Source: Phycisphaerae bacterium
GTDB taxonomy: Bacteria > Planctomycetota > Phycisphaerae > Phycisphaerales > UBA1924
Direction of reading: 5' to 3'
Length of the DNA stretch: 64,000 nt
Assembly (NCBI GenBank): GCA_016793805.1
Contig: JAEUIZ010000056.1
Span: forward strand, 186,001-250,000
A program made the translations under genes and the position numbers. How positions within the stretch are numbered: position 1 is the stretch's first letter; every line of letters starts with the position of its first letter. Below are positions 26,518 to 35,945 of this stretch, piece after piece. The notes beneath the pieces were generated by a model that worked only from the letters and a program-made list of their open reading frames with translations, searched no databases and was not told the origin of the DNA.

Positions 26518-27563
26518 CCATGCCTACTTCCACAAGCGTGCTCGCTGCGTCAGTTGCCCTCTGCGCCGGCGCAATCGGAGTGTCCGCCCAGCCCGGCACG
26601 CTCGTCGGCTGGGGGAGCAACAACCACGGGCAGGCGACCGTTCCCGGCGGCACGTTCAAGCAAGTCGATGGCGGCATAGATCACGCCATCGGCCTGCGCA
26701 CCGACGGCACGCTCGTCGGCTGGGGAAGCAACTTCTATGGTCAGACCAACGTTCCAGCCGGCGGATTCGAGTCGATCTCCACGTGGTGGGTTCACAGCGT
26801 GGCATTGCGCCCCGATGGCTCGGCAGCTGCCTGGGGCGGTAACAATGTTTATGGTGAAAATACAATACCGCCCGGCTTCTATCTACAGGCAGCCGCCGGA
26901 TTTGACGGTACATCGATGCTGCGGATGGACGGCACAGCGTTTTATTTCGGAATTGTGAACGCCCCGCAGCCGGAGGGCACATTCGTTTCGATCGCCTGCG
27001 GTCGTGGGCATTGCATCGGCATCCGTCCCGACGGCACGCTCGCGGGCTGGGGGGACAACTTCAATGGGCAGTTGACCGGCATCCCGACCGGCTCCTTCCG
27101 CCGCGTGGCGTGCAGCCGCGGCGACAGCGTGGCCATCCGCGACGACGGGTCGCTCGTCTCGTGGGGCGCGAATCTCGTGAACGTAACCCCGCCTCCGCCG
27201 GGCGCGTTCGTCGAGGTCGCGGGCGGCTACTACTTCTTCCTCGGCCTCCGCGCCGACGGCACCATCGTCGCCTGGGGCGATGTCGTCTACCCCCCGCCCG
27301 CAGGCTCGTATGCGCACATCGGCGCGGGCACGGGCTTCGGCCTCGCCATCCGCGGCGTCGCGTGCGTGGCCAACTGCGACCTCTCCACCATGCCCCCCGC
27401 GCTCAACGTCAACGACTTCGTCTGCTTCATCAACCAGTACGCCGCGGGCGACAGCCGCGCCAACTGCGACCAGAGCACCTCGCCGCCCGTGCTCAACGTC
27501 AACGACTTCGCGTGCTTCGTCAACGCCTTCGCGGCCGGGTGCCCAACCATGCCCGGAACGTGA
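26514..27563 (+). CDS. Secreted RCC1-repeat protein with two C-terminal GC-type dockerin-like repeats
   Basis: A 349-residue exported protein. The signal peptide (VLAASVALCAGAIGVSAQ) ends near 27. Six or so RCC1/BNR-like propeller repeats follow, each of the form F..VA.G..H..GLR.DGTLVGWG.N..GQ. The last 65 residues hold two repeats of the pattern NCD.ST.PP.LNVNDF.CF.N..AAG, ending in GCP. This is the GC-type dockerin-like module seen on many secreted proteins of Phycisphaerae, with a calcium-loop-like NVNDF core. A role in anchoring or assembly at the surface is inferred from likeness to dockerins; no cohesin partner is visible here. The ATG overlaps the stop of the 42-codon ORF. Confidence 0.8.
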   Translation: MTMPTSTSVLAASVALCAGAIGVSAQPGTLVGWGSNNHGQATVPGGTFKQVDGGIDHAIGLRTDGTLVGWGSNFYGQTNVPAGGFESISTWWVHSVALRPDGSAAAWGGNNVYGENTIPPGFYLQAAAGFDGTSMLRMDGTAFYFGIVNAPQPEGTFVSIACGRGHCIGIRPDGTLAGWGDNFNGQLTGIPTGSFRRVACSRGDSVAIRDDGSLVSWGANLVNVTPPPPGAFVEVAGGYYFFLGLRADGTIVAWGDVVYPPPAGSYAHIGAGTGFGLAIRGVACVANCDLSTMPPALNVNDFVCFINQYAAGDSRANCDQSTSPPVLNVNDFACFVNAFAAGCPTMPGT

Positions 27564-27674
27564 ACTCGCGCCAGGTCGTGCGGAGGTCCTCTGCGACGTC
27601 GGCCGAACGAACGGGCGCAATAGCGGAGCCGAAGGCGGCACTGGCGGACAGTTTGGTCCGCGCCGCGTCGATCG

Positions 27675-30600
27675 CTAGGTCGTCGCCGGCGCTTCCTTCG
27701 TCTCGCGCATCCCCGCCAGCGCCCGCCGCAACAGCGCCTTCCGCGGCGTCTCCGATCCCGCGGCCCCGTCCTCCGCCCGCGCGTCGTCCGGCGAGGCGGA
27801 AAGCGGCGGCGGAGCGGCCATCTTCGCGTCCATCTGCCCCGTCGTCCGATCGAACTTCACCGTCACCCGCGTCGAGACCCCGCGCTCCTGCATCGTCACG
27901 CCAAAGAGCCGGTCCGCGTTCTGCATCGTCTTCTTGTTGTGCGTGATGACGATGAAGTGCGAGTGCGTCGTGAACTCGCGCACCACCGCGCAATACCGCC
28001 CCACGTTCGCGTCGTCCAGGGCCGCGTCCACCTCGTCGAGCACGCAGAAGCAACTCGGCTTGCTCTTGAAGATCGCCAGCAACAACGCCACCGCCGTCAG
28101 CGTCTTCTCCCCGCCCGAGAGTTGGCTGATCGACCGCGGCTCCTTCCCCGGGGGCTTGGCGATCACCTCCACGCCCGATTCGAGCAGGTCCGTCTCGCCC
28201 GTCTCCACCTTCTTGATGCCCTCGGGCGTCTCGATCTCCTTGACCAGCGGCATGAGGCGCACCTCCGCCCGTCCGCCGCCGAACAGTTTGCGGAACATCC
28301 CGTCCTGCCCGGCAAAGTTGGCCTGGATCGCCGCGAAGACCTCGCCGAACCGCTCGCGCGACGCGACGTTGAGCCGCTCGATGAGATCCCCGAGTTGCGC
28401 CGCCGCCGCGTCGATGTCCGCGACCTGCCGCACGAGGTCCTCGTTCCGCGCGACCAGTTGCGTCTCCTCCTCGAGCGCCTCGAGGTTGACGCTCCCGAGG
28501 GCCCTGATCTGCTCGCGGAGCGTGTCGATCTCCGCCGTGGCCGCGGCCTGGTCCAGCCGCCCGACCGTCCACTCGCTCGCGTCCGCCATCATCGCGCGAT
28601 ACTCGGCGTGCTCGCGCGCCACGTCGATCCCCAGTTCCGCCTGCGCCCGCTCCTCCAGCCCCTCGCGCCGCACCTCGAGTTCCCGCCGCGACACCTCGAC
28701 GCTGTGCCAGTCCCGCTCGACGTGCCCGGCCCGCTCGCGCGCCGCGCCCAGCGTCCGTCCGATCGCCTCCGCCTCCGCCGCCGCCGCCTCGAGTCTCGAC
28801 CGCGCAGACTCGACCTCCGCCGATCCCGCCTCGGCCTCGGCCCGTGCCGCCTCGATCTCCGCCCTCAGCGCCCCGACCGCCCGCGCGTGCTCGTCGCGAC
28901 GCTGCGCCGATTGCTCCGCCATCCGCGCCGTCTGCTCGCGGTCTCGATGCAGCCCGTCCCCAGCGTCCACAAGCCGTCGGTGCTCGCGTCGCCTCGCCTC
29001 GGCCTGCTCCGCGATCCGCCCGGCCTCGATCCTCGCCGCCGTCACGCGATCCGCCGTCGCCTCCGCCGCGACCTGCGCCGCCCGCACCTCCGCCGCCAGC
29101 GACTCCGCCGCCGCCGATTGCTCCGCGTGCAGCCCCGCCATCCGATCGGCCCGCTGCGCGAGTTCATCACAGTGGGCCGTCGCCGACGCCAGATGCTCGC
29201 CCGCCTCGGCCAGTTCGCGCTCGAGCGCCCCGGCCTCGCGCCCCAGCCGCTCGCCCTCGGCCGCCAACTGCTCCGCTCGCGCCTGCTCGCCCGCCAGCGC
29301 CCGCTGCTCCGCCACCAGCCCGGCCCGGCTCGTCGCCACCGCGCCCTGCAGCGACGCAACCTCCGCGTCCGCGATCGCCAGCGCCGCACGCTCCGACTCC
29401 AACTCCCGACGCACGCCCGCCAACTCCCGGCTCAACTCCTCCAGTTCGCTCCGACGCTGCAACACCCCCGCCGGCTCGCCCTCGGCCCCCGCCATCGGGC
29501 CGGCGCTCACCGCACCCATCGCGTCGATCACCTCGCCCCGTCTCGTCACGAATCGCGTCGCGGGCGATGCCGCGCCCAGCAGCGTTGCCGCCTCCATCGT
29601 CTCGACCAGGTACACCCCGCCCAGAAGCCGATGCACGAGTTCCTCCAGCCCCGCCGGCGCGCCCTCGGCCGGCCGCACCGCTCGCGCCAGCGGCACCACG
29701 CGCCCCGCCCCCACCAGCACCGGCTCGTCCGGGAGCGTCCCAGGCATCGACCACCGATCCATCGCCGAGCCCAACGGCATAAAGGTCGCACGCCCGGGCA
29801 TCCGCGCCAGTTCGTCGCTCGAGGGCATCGCGCCCGGGCCGCCGACCACCAGCGCCCGAAGCCGGTCGCCTAGCGCCGCCTCCACCGCCGCCGCGTGCGC
29901 CCGATCCGTCTGCACCAGTTCCGCCAGCGGGGCGATCACGCCCGCGAATCCCCGGCCCGCGTCGCGCTCCCCCAGCACGAAGCGCACCGCCTCGCCCAGC
30001 CCGACGCGGCCCGCCGCCATCTCCGCCAGCGTCGCCCGCCGACCGTCCAGCCGTTCCTGCCGATGCGCCAGCGTCACCACCCGCTCCGCCAGCGACCGCC
30101 GACCGTCCTCCATCCGCGCCGCATCGCCCTCGCGCGCGGCCAGGTCCCGCTCCAGTTCCGCGACGCGCGCGCGTCGTTCCTCCAGCGCCGTCCCCGCCGC
30201 CGACGCACGCTCCTCGTGCCGCGAGCGTTGCTCCGCGATCGTCGTCCGCCGGGCCTCGATCGCGTCCCGCCGCTCGCGGAGCGTGGCCGCCCGCCGACGC
30301 TCCCCCTCGATCGACGCCGCCAGTCCCGCGCGCTCCCGCTCGATGTTCCCGACCGCCGAGCGCCGCTCCGCCAGCGACGCCTGCCGCTCCGCGAGTCGCG
30401 CCAGCGCGCCGGCCCGCTCCGTGGCCCCGCGGTCCACCTCGCGCTCCCGCTCCGCCAGTTCCTCCGCCAGCGCCGCCACGCGCGCCGCCTCGTCCGCGAT
30501 GTCCTGCTCGATCGCCGCCAGCCGCCGGTCCAGGTCCGCCAGCCGATCCGCGTCGGCCCGGGCCTGCGCCCCCGCCTCGTCCCGTGCCCGCTCCGTCAGC

Positions 30601-31694
30601 GCCAGCCGCTGCGTCGCCGACTCGCCCGCGTGCACCGCCGCCTGCCGACGCTCCTGCGCCACGCGATGGGCCCGCTCGGCCTCGTGCCGGCGGATCTCCG
30701 CATCCTGTCGCGCCGCCTCCAACGACCCCACCTCCGCCGCCGCCGCCGAACGCTCCTGCTCCAGCCCGCTCAGCCGCGACGTGAGCCCCTCCAGCCGCGA
30801 CCGGATGTCGTCGTACTGCTCCAGCATCAGCGCCAGCCGCAGCGCCCGCAGGTCCGCGTCGAGTTCCTTGAACCGCCGCGCCTTGGCCGCCTGCCCCTTG
30901 ACGATCCGCAGCCGCCGCTCCGTGCTCGCCAGTTGCTCGCGCGTAACCGCGAGGTTCGCCTGCGCCCGCTCGAGTTTCCGCTGCGCCTCGATCCGCCGCT
31001 GCTTGTACTTCGCGACCCCCGCCGCCTCCTCGAAGATCGTCCGCCGCTCCTGCGGGCTCGCCAGCAGCATCGCGTCGACCTTCCCCTGCTCGATGATCGA
31101 GTACGCGTCGGCCCCGATCCCCGTGTCCAGGAACAGGTCTCGGATATCCCGCAGCCGCGCCCGCTTCCCGTTGATCAGGTACTGGCTCGTCCCATCGCGA
31201 TACAGCCGCCGCTCGACCTCGACCATGTCCGCGTCGATCGGGAGCGCCCGCCGACGCGCCCCGTCGCGCACGAACTCGACCTCCGAGACCTCCTCGCTCT
31301 CTCCGGTCGGCGCCGCCCCGTTGTTCCCTTGCCCGGCCGCCTCCGGCTCGGTGCTCTCGGGCCGGCGCGATTCCGCCCCGCCCGGCTCGCCCGCTCCCGT
31401 GCTCTCGCCCCCTCCGGGCACTCCCTCCAGCACCGGGTTCTCGAACGCCAGCGTCACCGCCGCCATCCCCGCCGCCTTCCGCCCCGCGGACCCGGCGAAG
31501 ATCACGTCGATCATCTCCTTCCCGCGAAGGCTCTTGCTCGACCTCTCCCCAAGCACCCACTTGATCGCGTCGACGATGTTCGACTTCCCGCACCCGTTCG
31601 GCCCGACCACCCCCGTGATCGCCTCGTCGAACGTGAACTCCGTCGTATCCGCGAACGACTTGAACCCGCTGAGTGTCAGCCTCGCCAGACGCAT
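27675..31694 (-). CDS. smc: Chromosome segregation/condensin protein SMC
   Basis: A 1,339-residue SMC ATPase that compacts and helps segregate the chromosome. The N-terminal head has LSGFKSFADTTEF and Walker A GPNGCGKSN near 32. Long coiled-coil arms flank a hinge near 520-680 (VRFVLGERDAGRGFAGVI, GDRLRALVVGG). The C-terminal head has the signature LSGGEKTLTAVALL and Walker B CFCVLDEVDAALDD. A low-complexity insertion of about 60 residues (Gly/Glu/Pro-rich, near 88-150) interrupts the N-terminal head, which makes the protein longer than usual. The start MRLARLTLSGFKSF has GGAGGT 5 nt upstream. ScpA and ScpB are not in this window. Confidence 0.96.
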   Translation of the reverse strand: MRLARLTLSGFKSFADTTEFTFDEAITGVVGPNGCGKSNIVDAIKWVLGERSSKSLRGKEMIDVIFAGSAGRKAAGMAAVTLAFENPVLEGVPGGGESTGAGEPGGAESRRPESTEPEAAGQGNNGAAPTGESEEVSEVEFVRDGARRRALPIDADMVEVERRLYRDGTSQYLINGKRARLRDIRDLFLDTGIGADAYSIIEQGKVDAMLLASPQERRTIFEEAAGVAKYKQRRIEAQRKLERAQANLAVTREQLASTERRLRIVKGQAAKARRFKELDADLRALRLALMLEQYDDIRSRLEGLTSRLSGLEQERSAAAAEVGSLEAARQDAEIRRHEAERAHRVAQERRQAAVHAGESATQRLALTERARDEAGAQARADADRLADLDRRLAAIEQDIADEAARVAALAEELAEREREVDRGATERAGALARLAERQASLAERRSAVGNIERERAGLAASIEGERRRAATLRERRDAIEARRTTIAEQRSRHEERASAAGTALEERRARVAELERDLAAREGDAARMEDGRRSLAERVVTLAHRQERLDGRRATLAEMAAGRVGLGEAVRFVLGERDAGRGFAGVIAPLAELVQTDRAHAAAVEAALGDRLRALVVGGPGAMPSSDELARMPGRATFMPLGSAMDRWSMPGTLPDEPVLVGAGRVVPLARAVRPAEGAPAGLEELVHRLLGGVYLVETMEAATLLGAASPATRFVTRRGEVIDAMGAVSAGPMAGAEGEPAGVLQRRSELEELSRELAGVRRELESERAALAIADAEVASLQGAVATSRAGLVAEQRALAGEQARAEQLAAEGERLGREAGALERELAEAGEHLASATAHCDELAQRADRMAGLHAEQSAAAESLAAEVRAAQVAAEATADRVTAARIEAGRIAEQAEARRREHRRLVDAGDGLHRDREQTARMAEQSAQRRDEHARAVGALRAEIEAARAEAEAGSAEVESARSRLEAAAAEAEAIGRTLGAARERAGHVERDWHSVEVSRRELEVRREGLEERAQAELGIDVAREHAEYRAMMADASEWTVGRLDQAAATAEIDTLREQIRALGSVNLEALEEETQLVARNEDLVRQVADIDAAAAQLGDLIERLNVASRERFGEVFAAIQANFAGQDGMFRKLFGGGRAEVRLMPLVKEIETPEGIKKVETGETDLLESGVEVIAKPPGKEPRSISQLSGGEKTLTAVALLLAIFKSKPSCFCVLDEVDAALDDANVGRYCAVVREFTTHSHFIVITHNKKTMQNADRLFGVTMQERGVSTRVTVKFDRTTGQMDAKMAAPPPLSASPDDARAEDGAAGSETPRKALLRRALAGMRETKEAPATT

Positions 31695-31829
31695 CGGACC
31701 TCCATGTCGCTCGCCCGGCTCATTCCTTGGCCGGAGGGCTCGGGGACCACAGACCAGCACAATATATCGGGCTTCCACGCCTCCCGCCCACACGCCGGAT
31801 TCCCGCGCCCATGCCGCCGGGCCTTCCTC

Positions 31830-31835
31830 TACACT
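31830..31835 (+). promoter_or_regulatory. Probable -10 element of a leaderless promoter
   Basis: TACACT ends 6 nt before the GTG at 31842, with spacer CCGCCC and no Shine-Dalgarno. Confidence 0.45.
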
Positions 31836-31841
31836 CCGCCC

Positions 31842-34022
31842 GTGAATCGCGCGCTCCCGGCACTCGCCGCCGCCCTGGCCTGCCTCGGCGCCCTCTCGGC
31901 CCTCGGACAGCCCGACCCCATCGCCGCCGCCGCCGCCGTCCTCCTCGCCCTCGCCTCCTCCGCCACCCCCGCCGCCGCCTACATCCTCGCCGGCATCGGG
32001 CTCGGGCTCCCGTTCCGCTCCCTCCTCGCCCCCTCGCCCTCCGCCACCCCACTCGCCGCCGCCCTCGGGGTCGCCATCCTCCTTTCCTTCAGCCACCTCC
32101 TCGGGTGCCTGGGCCTCCTCGCCGGGGGCCTCGGCCAAGTCCTCGCCTCCATCCCCATCGCCCTCGGCCTCTTCCTCCTCGCCCGGCACCTCGCCCGCTT
32201 CGACCTCCGCTCCGTCTCCACCCTCAACCCCGTCCTCTTCCTCGCCCTCCCGCCCGTGGCGGTCATGCTCGTCGCTGCCGCCAATCCGCCCGGATGGCTC
32301 TGGGCCTCCGAGGCGGGGGGCTACGACGCCCTGAGTTACCACCTCCAACTGCCCCGCGAGTGGCTCGCGATGGGCCGAATCCAACCCCTCGCCCACAACG
32401 TCTACTCCTTCCTCCCTTCCTACGTCGAGTCCGCCTTCGTCCACCTTGCCGCCCTGCTCGGGCGCGGCCGCGCGGGGGGGGGTGGGGGGGCAGGGGGTGG
32501 CGGCCTCCTCGCCGGCGACGGCTCCGCCCTCCTTGCCTGCCAGTTCCTGTCCGCCTGCTTTGCCCTCTTCGCCGCATGGATGGTCTGGCGGCTTGCCGAC
32601 CTGCTCCGCCCCGGCCTCGGAGTCTGGGCCGCCGTCGCTCTTCTCGCCACACCTTGGGTTGTGGTCACCGGCTCACTCGCCTACAACGAGACCGCCGTGC
32701 TCGCCCTTGGCGCCGCCGCACTGCTCGCCGCGCTGGATGTCGCGCTCGCCAGCGCGGGCCGCGGGAGCGGGTGGAGGGGGGGGCTGCTCGCCGGCACGTT
32801 GGTCGGCGTTGCCTGCGGGTGCAAGCCCACGGCGTTGTTCCTGGTCGCGCCGGGCGTCGCTGCCGCGCTCGTGCTGTTCACGCCGAGGACCGCTGCCGTG
32901 CGCGCGCTGGCGTCCGCCGCGATCGCCGGGACGATCGCCGTCGCCCCCTGGCTTATCCGTAACTACCTGTACGTTGGGAATCCCGTGTTCCCCTTCGCCG
33001 CTCAGGTCCTGGGTCATGCCCACTGGTCGCCTGAGCAGGTCAGCCGCTACGCCGCGGCGCACCAGTTCCAAGGCAACCTGCTGGCCCGACTCCGGCTGCT
33101 TGTCCTCCCAGATTCCGGGTCCGGGCTCGGTGGCACGGGCCACCGCGGCCTGCTGCATCCGCAGTGGTTCACGTTCTTCCCGGTGGTCGCGGCGGCAGGC
33201 GCGATGCTCGCCAGACGCGCAGTTTCTGCGCCGGTGCGGCGAGCCGCGGTGGTCATGGCAGTGGCTGCGGGCCTAGGACTGGGGGGCTGGCTGCTGGCGA
33301 CGCACATCCAATCGCGGTTCCTGCTGCCTCTGGCCGTACCTGGGGTGGTACTGATCGCGCTGGCCGCAGGCGAGGTCAGACGCACGGCGATCCCTGCGGC
33401 CATGATGGCGTCGCTGTCGGTGGCGAGCGTCTGGAACTTCTGGTGCCAGCCCGGGGGCGAGTGGATTGGGGGAGGCGATCGGGCCGGCGCGCCCAACGCG
33501 CTGCTGGTCGGCGGGGTGGGAGCGCTCACGGGTGAGGCGGCGCGCCGGCCGCTGGAGGCGGCGAAGGCGGAGGAGCGAGCGCGGTTTTTGCGCGAGTGCT
33601 CGCTACCGGTGTTCGTGAACCTGGCTGCGCCGCCCGGGTCGGGGGTGCTGCTGGTGGGGAGTGCGACGCCGCTGTATTACACGGGGCGTGTGGCATACGC
33701 GACGACGTGGGACGAGTCGTTGCTGGCGCGTGCGATGCGGAGGCATCCCGGCGATCCCGGGGCGTGGGCGCGCGATCTGGCGGCGCTGGGGGTTGGGGTG
33801 TTGGTGGTCGATGAGGGAGAGTTGGCGAGGTTGAGCGCGTCGGGGTGGCTGGATCCGATCTTGCAGCCGGAGGCGTTGCTGGGGTTCCTGCGCGGGTACG
33901 CGCGGCCGATCCGGGCCGAGGGGTCGATCGGGGTGTTTGAGTTGGTACCCTCCGGCCTGTTGCCCGTCCCCGGCACCGCACCCCCCGGACCATCGCCCTC
34001 CCCGCCCGCCTCCAAGCCATGA
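31842..34022 (+). CDS. Polytopic GT-C (family 39-like) glycosyltransferase
   Basis: A 726-residue membrane protein with about 12 hydrophobic helices. A large loop after the first helices has EAGGYDALSYHLQLPREWL, with the acidic/aromatic motif typical of GT-C enzymes that take sugar from a polyprenyl-phosphate donor, followed by FLPSYVESAFVH. A soluble C-terminal part (about 560-700) ends in a Pro-rich tail. A glycine block (RAGGGGGAGGGG, about 212-223) encoded by nearly pure G interrupts one loop. It probably transfers sugars on the outer face of the membrane (inference). The start is GTG 31842 with TACACT 6 nt upstream. Its stop overlaps the flippase-like gene, so the two form an operon. Confidence 0.75.
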   Translation: MNRALPALAAALACLGALSALGQPDPIAAAAAVLLALASSATPAAAYILAGIGLGLPFRSLLAPSPSATPLAAALGVAILLSFSHLLGCLGLLAGGLGQVLASIPIALGLFLLARHLARFDLRSVSTLNPVLFLALPPVAVMLVAAANPPGWLWASEAGGYDALSYHLQLPREWLAMGRIQPLAHNVYSFLPSYVESAFVHLAALLGRGRAGGGGGAGGGGLLAGDGSALLACQFLSACFALFAAWMVWRLADLLRPGLGVWAAVALLATPWVVVTGSLAYNETAVLALGAAALLAALDVALASAGRGSGWRGGLLAGTLVGVACGCKPTALFLVAPGVAAALVLFTPRTAAVRALASAAIAGTIAVAPWLIRNYLYVGNPVFPFAAQVLGHAHWSPEQVSRYAAAHQFQGNLLARLRLLVLPDSGSGLGGTGHRGLLHPQWFTFFPVVAAAGAMLARRAVSAPVRRAAVVMAVAAGLGLGGWLLATHIQSRFLLPLAVPGVVLIALAAGEVRRTAIPAAMMASLSVASVWNFWCQPGGEWIGGGDRAGAPNALLVGGVGALTGEAARRPLEAAKAEERARFLRECSLPVFVNLAAPPGSGVLLVGSATPLYYTGRVAYATTWDESLLARAMRRHPGDPGAWARDLAALGVGVLVVDEGELARLSASGWLDPILQPEALLGFLRGYARPIRAEGSIGVFELVPSGLLPVPGTAPPGPSPSPPASKP

Positions 34023-35074
34023 GCACGCCCGCGACATCCAAGAGCAGGAACCACCGGGTTCGCCGGATGGTGGTGCAGGTGGTGGGTCTGGCGGCGGGGC
34101 TGGCGTCGCTGGGGTGGTGCGTGTCGATGGCGTTCCGGCCGGAGAACAAGGAGCAGTGGGGTCGGCTGGCGAGCGCGCCGATGTCGCTGATCGTGGCGGT
34201 GCTGGCGTGCTCGGCGGGGACGCTGCTTGTCAACGGGTTGATTTTCTGGCTGACGCTGCGGCCGGCGCGGCGGCTGCGGGCGCTGGACGTGCAGGCGGTC
34301 AACGCGGTCTCGACGTTCCTGGGCTATCTGCCGCTGAAACTCGGGGCGGTGGCGCGGGTGCTGATCCATCGTCGGCGGGACCACGTGCCGTTGCCGATGA
34401 TCGGGGCGTGGTTCGCGGCGATCGCGGTGGTGATGACGGCATCGTTCACGCCTCCGATCGCGACGGTGATGGCGCTGAAGCGCATGGACGCGAGATGGGC
34501 GGCGCTGACGGCGGCGCTGGCGGTGGCTGGAGGCACGGCGCTCGTGCTGGTGGCGCGGGCGTTCCGCGGGCCGGCGGGGCTCGATCGGCTGGTGCGTCTG
34601 CTGCACGCGCTTCGGCTGGGGAGGCTGGAGCGGCTGATGCGGTCGGGCGCGTGGGCAAACCTGCACGCGGGGTTCGACATGCTCTCGTCGCCGGCGGCGG
34701 TGGGCGGAGCGATGGCGCTGCGGGGGTGCGACGTGGCGTTCCACACGGCGCGGTTCGTGGTCGCGGCGCACGTGTTCGGGCTCGATCCCCCGTTGCACCA
34801 GGCCGTGCCCATCGCGCTGGTGTTCTTCCTGCTGTCGGTGGTGAGCCCGTCGGGGGCGGCGGGGCTGCGCGAGGGAGCGGCAACGGGGATCGCGGCGGTG
34901 CTGCTGGCGAGCGCGGGAGCGTCGGCGGAGGTGGCGCGGCAGTATGCGCCGGTGGCGCTGTTCATTACCGGGACCGAGGCGGTGGTCTACCTCGCGGGCG
35001 GGGCGCTGGGGATCGCGTGGCTCAGGCCGGATCGGTTGCTGCGGCTCAAGGATCGCGAACGAGCGTCAGCGTGA
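34019..35074 (+). CDS. Flippase-like membrane protein (AglD/LPG-synthase TM family)
   Basis: A 351-residue protein with about eight membrane helices. The layout and motifs (FLGYLPLKLGAVARVLIHRR near 98, VSPSGAAGLREGAATGI near 280, ITGTEAVVYLAGGALGI near the end) match the LPG-synthase transmembrane/AglD family, thought to move or transfer lipid-linked groups. The ATG overlaps the stop of the GT-C gene (ATGA). Together they suggest a small glycolipid or glycoprotein pathway in which one enzyme adds sugars and the other handles the lipid carrier (inference). The 3' end overlaps the convergent gene by 29 bp. Confidence 0.75.
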   Translation: MSTPATSKSRNHRVRRMVVQVVGLAAGLASLGWCVSMAFRPENKEQWGRLASAPMSLIVAVLACSAGTLLVNGLIFWLTLRPARRLRALDVQAVNAVSTFLGYLPLKLGAVARVLIHRRRDHVPLPMIGAWFAAIAVVMTASFTPPIATVMALKRMDARWAALTAALAVAGGTALVLVARAFRGPAGLDRLVRLLHALRLGRLERLMRSGAWANLHAGFDMLSSPAAVGGAMALRGCDVAFHTARFVVAAHVFGLDPPLHQAVPIALVFFLLSVVSPSGAAGLREGAATGIAAVLLASAGASAEVARQYAPVALFITGTEAVVYLAGGALGIAWLRPDRLLRLKDRERASA

Positions 35075-35900
35075 TCCGCGTGGAGGTGGTGGTCGAGCGC
35101 TCCACGGGCGGATCGGTCGCGGCGCGGGCGGTCCAGGTCGCGTCGTAGCGGAGGTCGCTGGACTCGAGGCGATCGCCAACCCAGACGGCGCGGAACTCGC
35201 CCGCGCGGAGGGTGACGAGGATGGCGGGCTCGGCCGAGCCGGGCTCGGGAGGGCGAGAGGTGATCTCGACCGGCCCGCGCACGGCGACGCGCTGGCCCTC
35301 GATGGACTCGACCGCGGGCGTGAGGCGGAGCGTGATGCCGTTGGTGAGGGATCGCTCGATGGTCCACGACTCGCCGACGCGACGTGGGCGCGCGGCGGGA
35401 TCGAGGCCGACGACGGGCGCGAAGGTGGCGGGGAGCGCAGAGGGCGCGAGGGGGCCGAGATGACGCGCGGGCTCCGGCGGGGCGGGCATACGGGGGCGCA
35501 ACGAGAGGGCCTGGGCCGGAGGCGGGAGGAGTTGGCCCCCGAAGCGGATGAGCGAGAAGCCCGCGGCCGCGGCGGCGCGGAGGTCGCGGGCGAAGTCGGA
35601 CTCGTCGGCTGGCGCGGGGTCGGCGGGGGCGAAGCGAAAGGCGATCGGTTGCGATGCGCCCTCGGCGAGTTCGGCGGTGAGGGACTCGAAGGCGCCGGTG
35701 AGCGTCGAGGTGCCGTCGTCGTCGGGCTTGGACTCGACGAGCGAGACGACGGCGTTCTGGGTGAGGGTTCGCGCTGAGCCGCCGGCGGACGCGACGGTGA
35801 TCGCGGCGTCGACGCGGTAGCGGGCCGAGAGCCCGACGGGGGCGCGGAGCGCGGGCTGGGCAAGGACGAGCGAGCAGAGCGAGGCGAGGGTGAGGATCAT
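35046..35900 (-). CDS. Secreted protein of unknown function
   Basis: A 284-residue exported protein. The signal peptide is short (MILTLASLCSLVLAQ). The body is beta-rich with repeated patterns such as YRVDAAITVASAG, SLVESKPDDDGTSTLTGAFESLTAEL and DLRYDATWTARA, which recall bacterial proteins that track a precursor value with and without weighting (DUF6263-like), but I am not sure of the family. There is no catalytic motif. It overlaps the convergent flippase gene by 29 bp. No good Shine-Dalgarno is seen; TAGCCG 5 nt upstream only partly fits the leaderless pattern. Confidence 0.6.
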   Translation of the reverse strand: MILTLASLCSLVLAQPALRAPVGLSARYRVDAAITVASAGGSARTLTQNAVVSLVESKPDDDGTSTLTGAFESLTAELAEGASQPIAFRFAPADPAPADESDFARDLRAAAAAGFSLIRFGGQLLPPPAQALSLRPRMPAPPEPARHLGPLAPSALPATFAPVVGLDPAARPRRVGESWTIERSLTNGITLRLTPAVESIEGQRVAVRGPVEITSRPPEPGSAEPAILVTLRAGEFRAVWVGDRLESSDLRYDATWTARAATDPPVERSTTTSTRITLTLVRDP

Positions 35901-35945
35901 GGATCGGCTACCTGTCTCGGCGGGCGCGGGTTCGCGGATGAGTTC

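Noticed and set aside
27934-31845. A 1,303-codon open frame on the plus strand
   Set aside because: It is the shadow of smc on the minus strand. The peptide is Ser/Arg/Ala-rich without domains, while the minus strand encodes a complete SMC protein.
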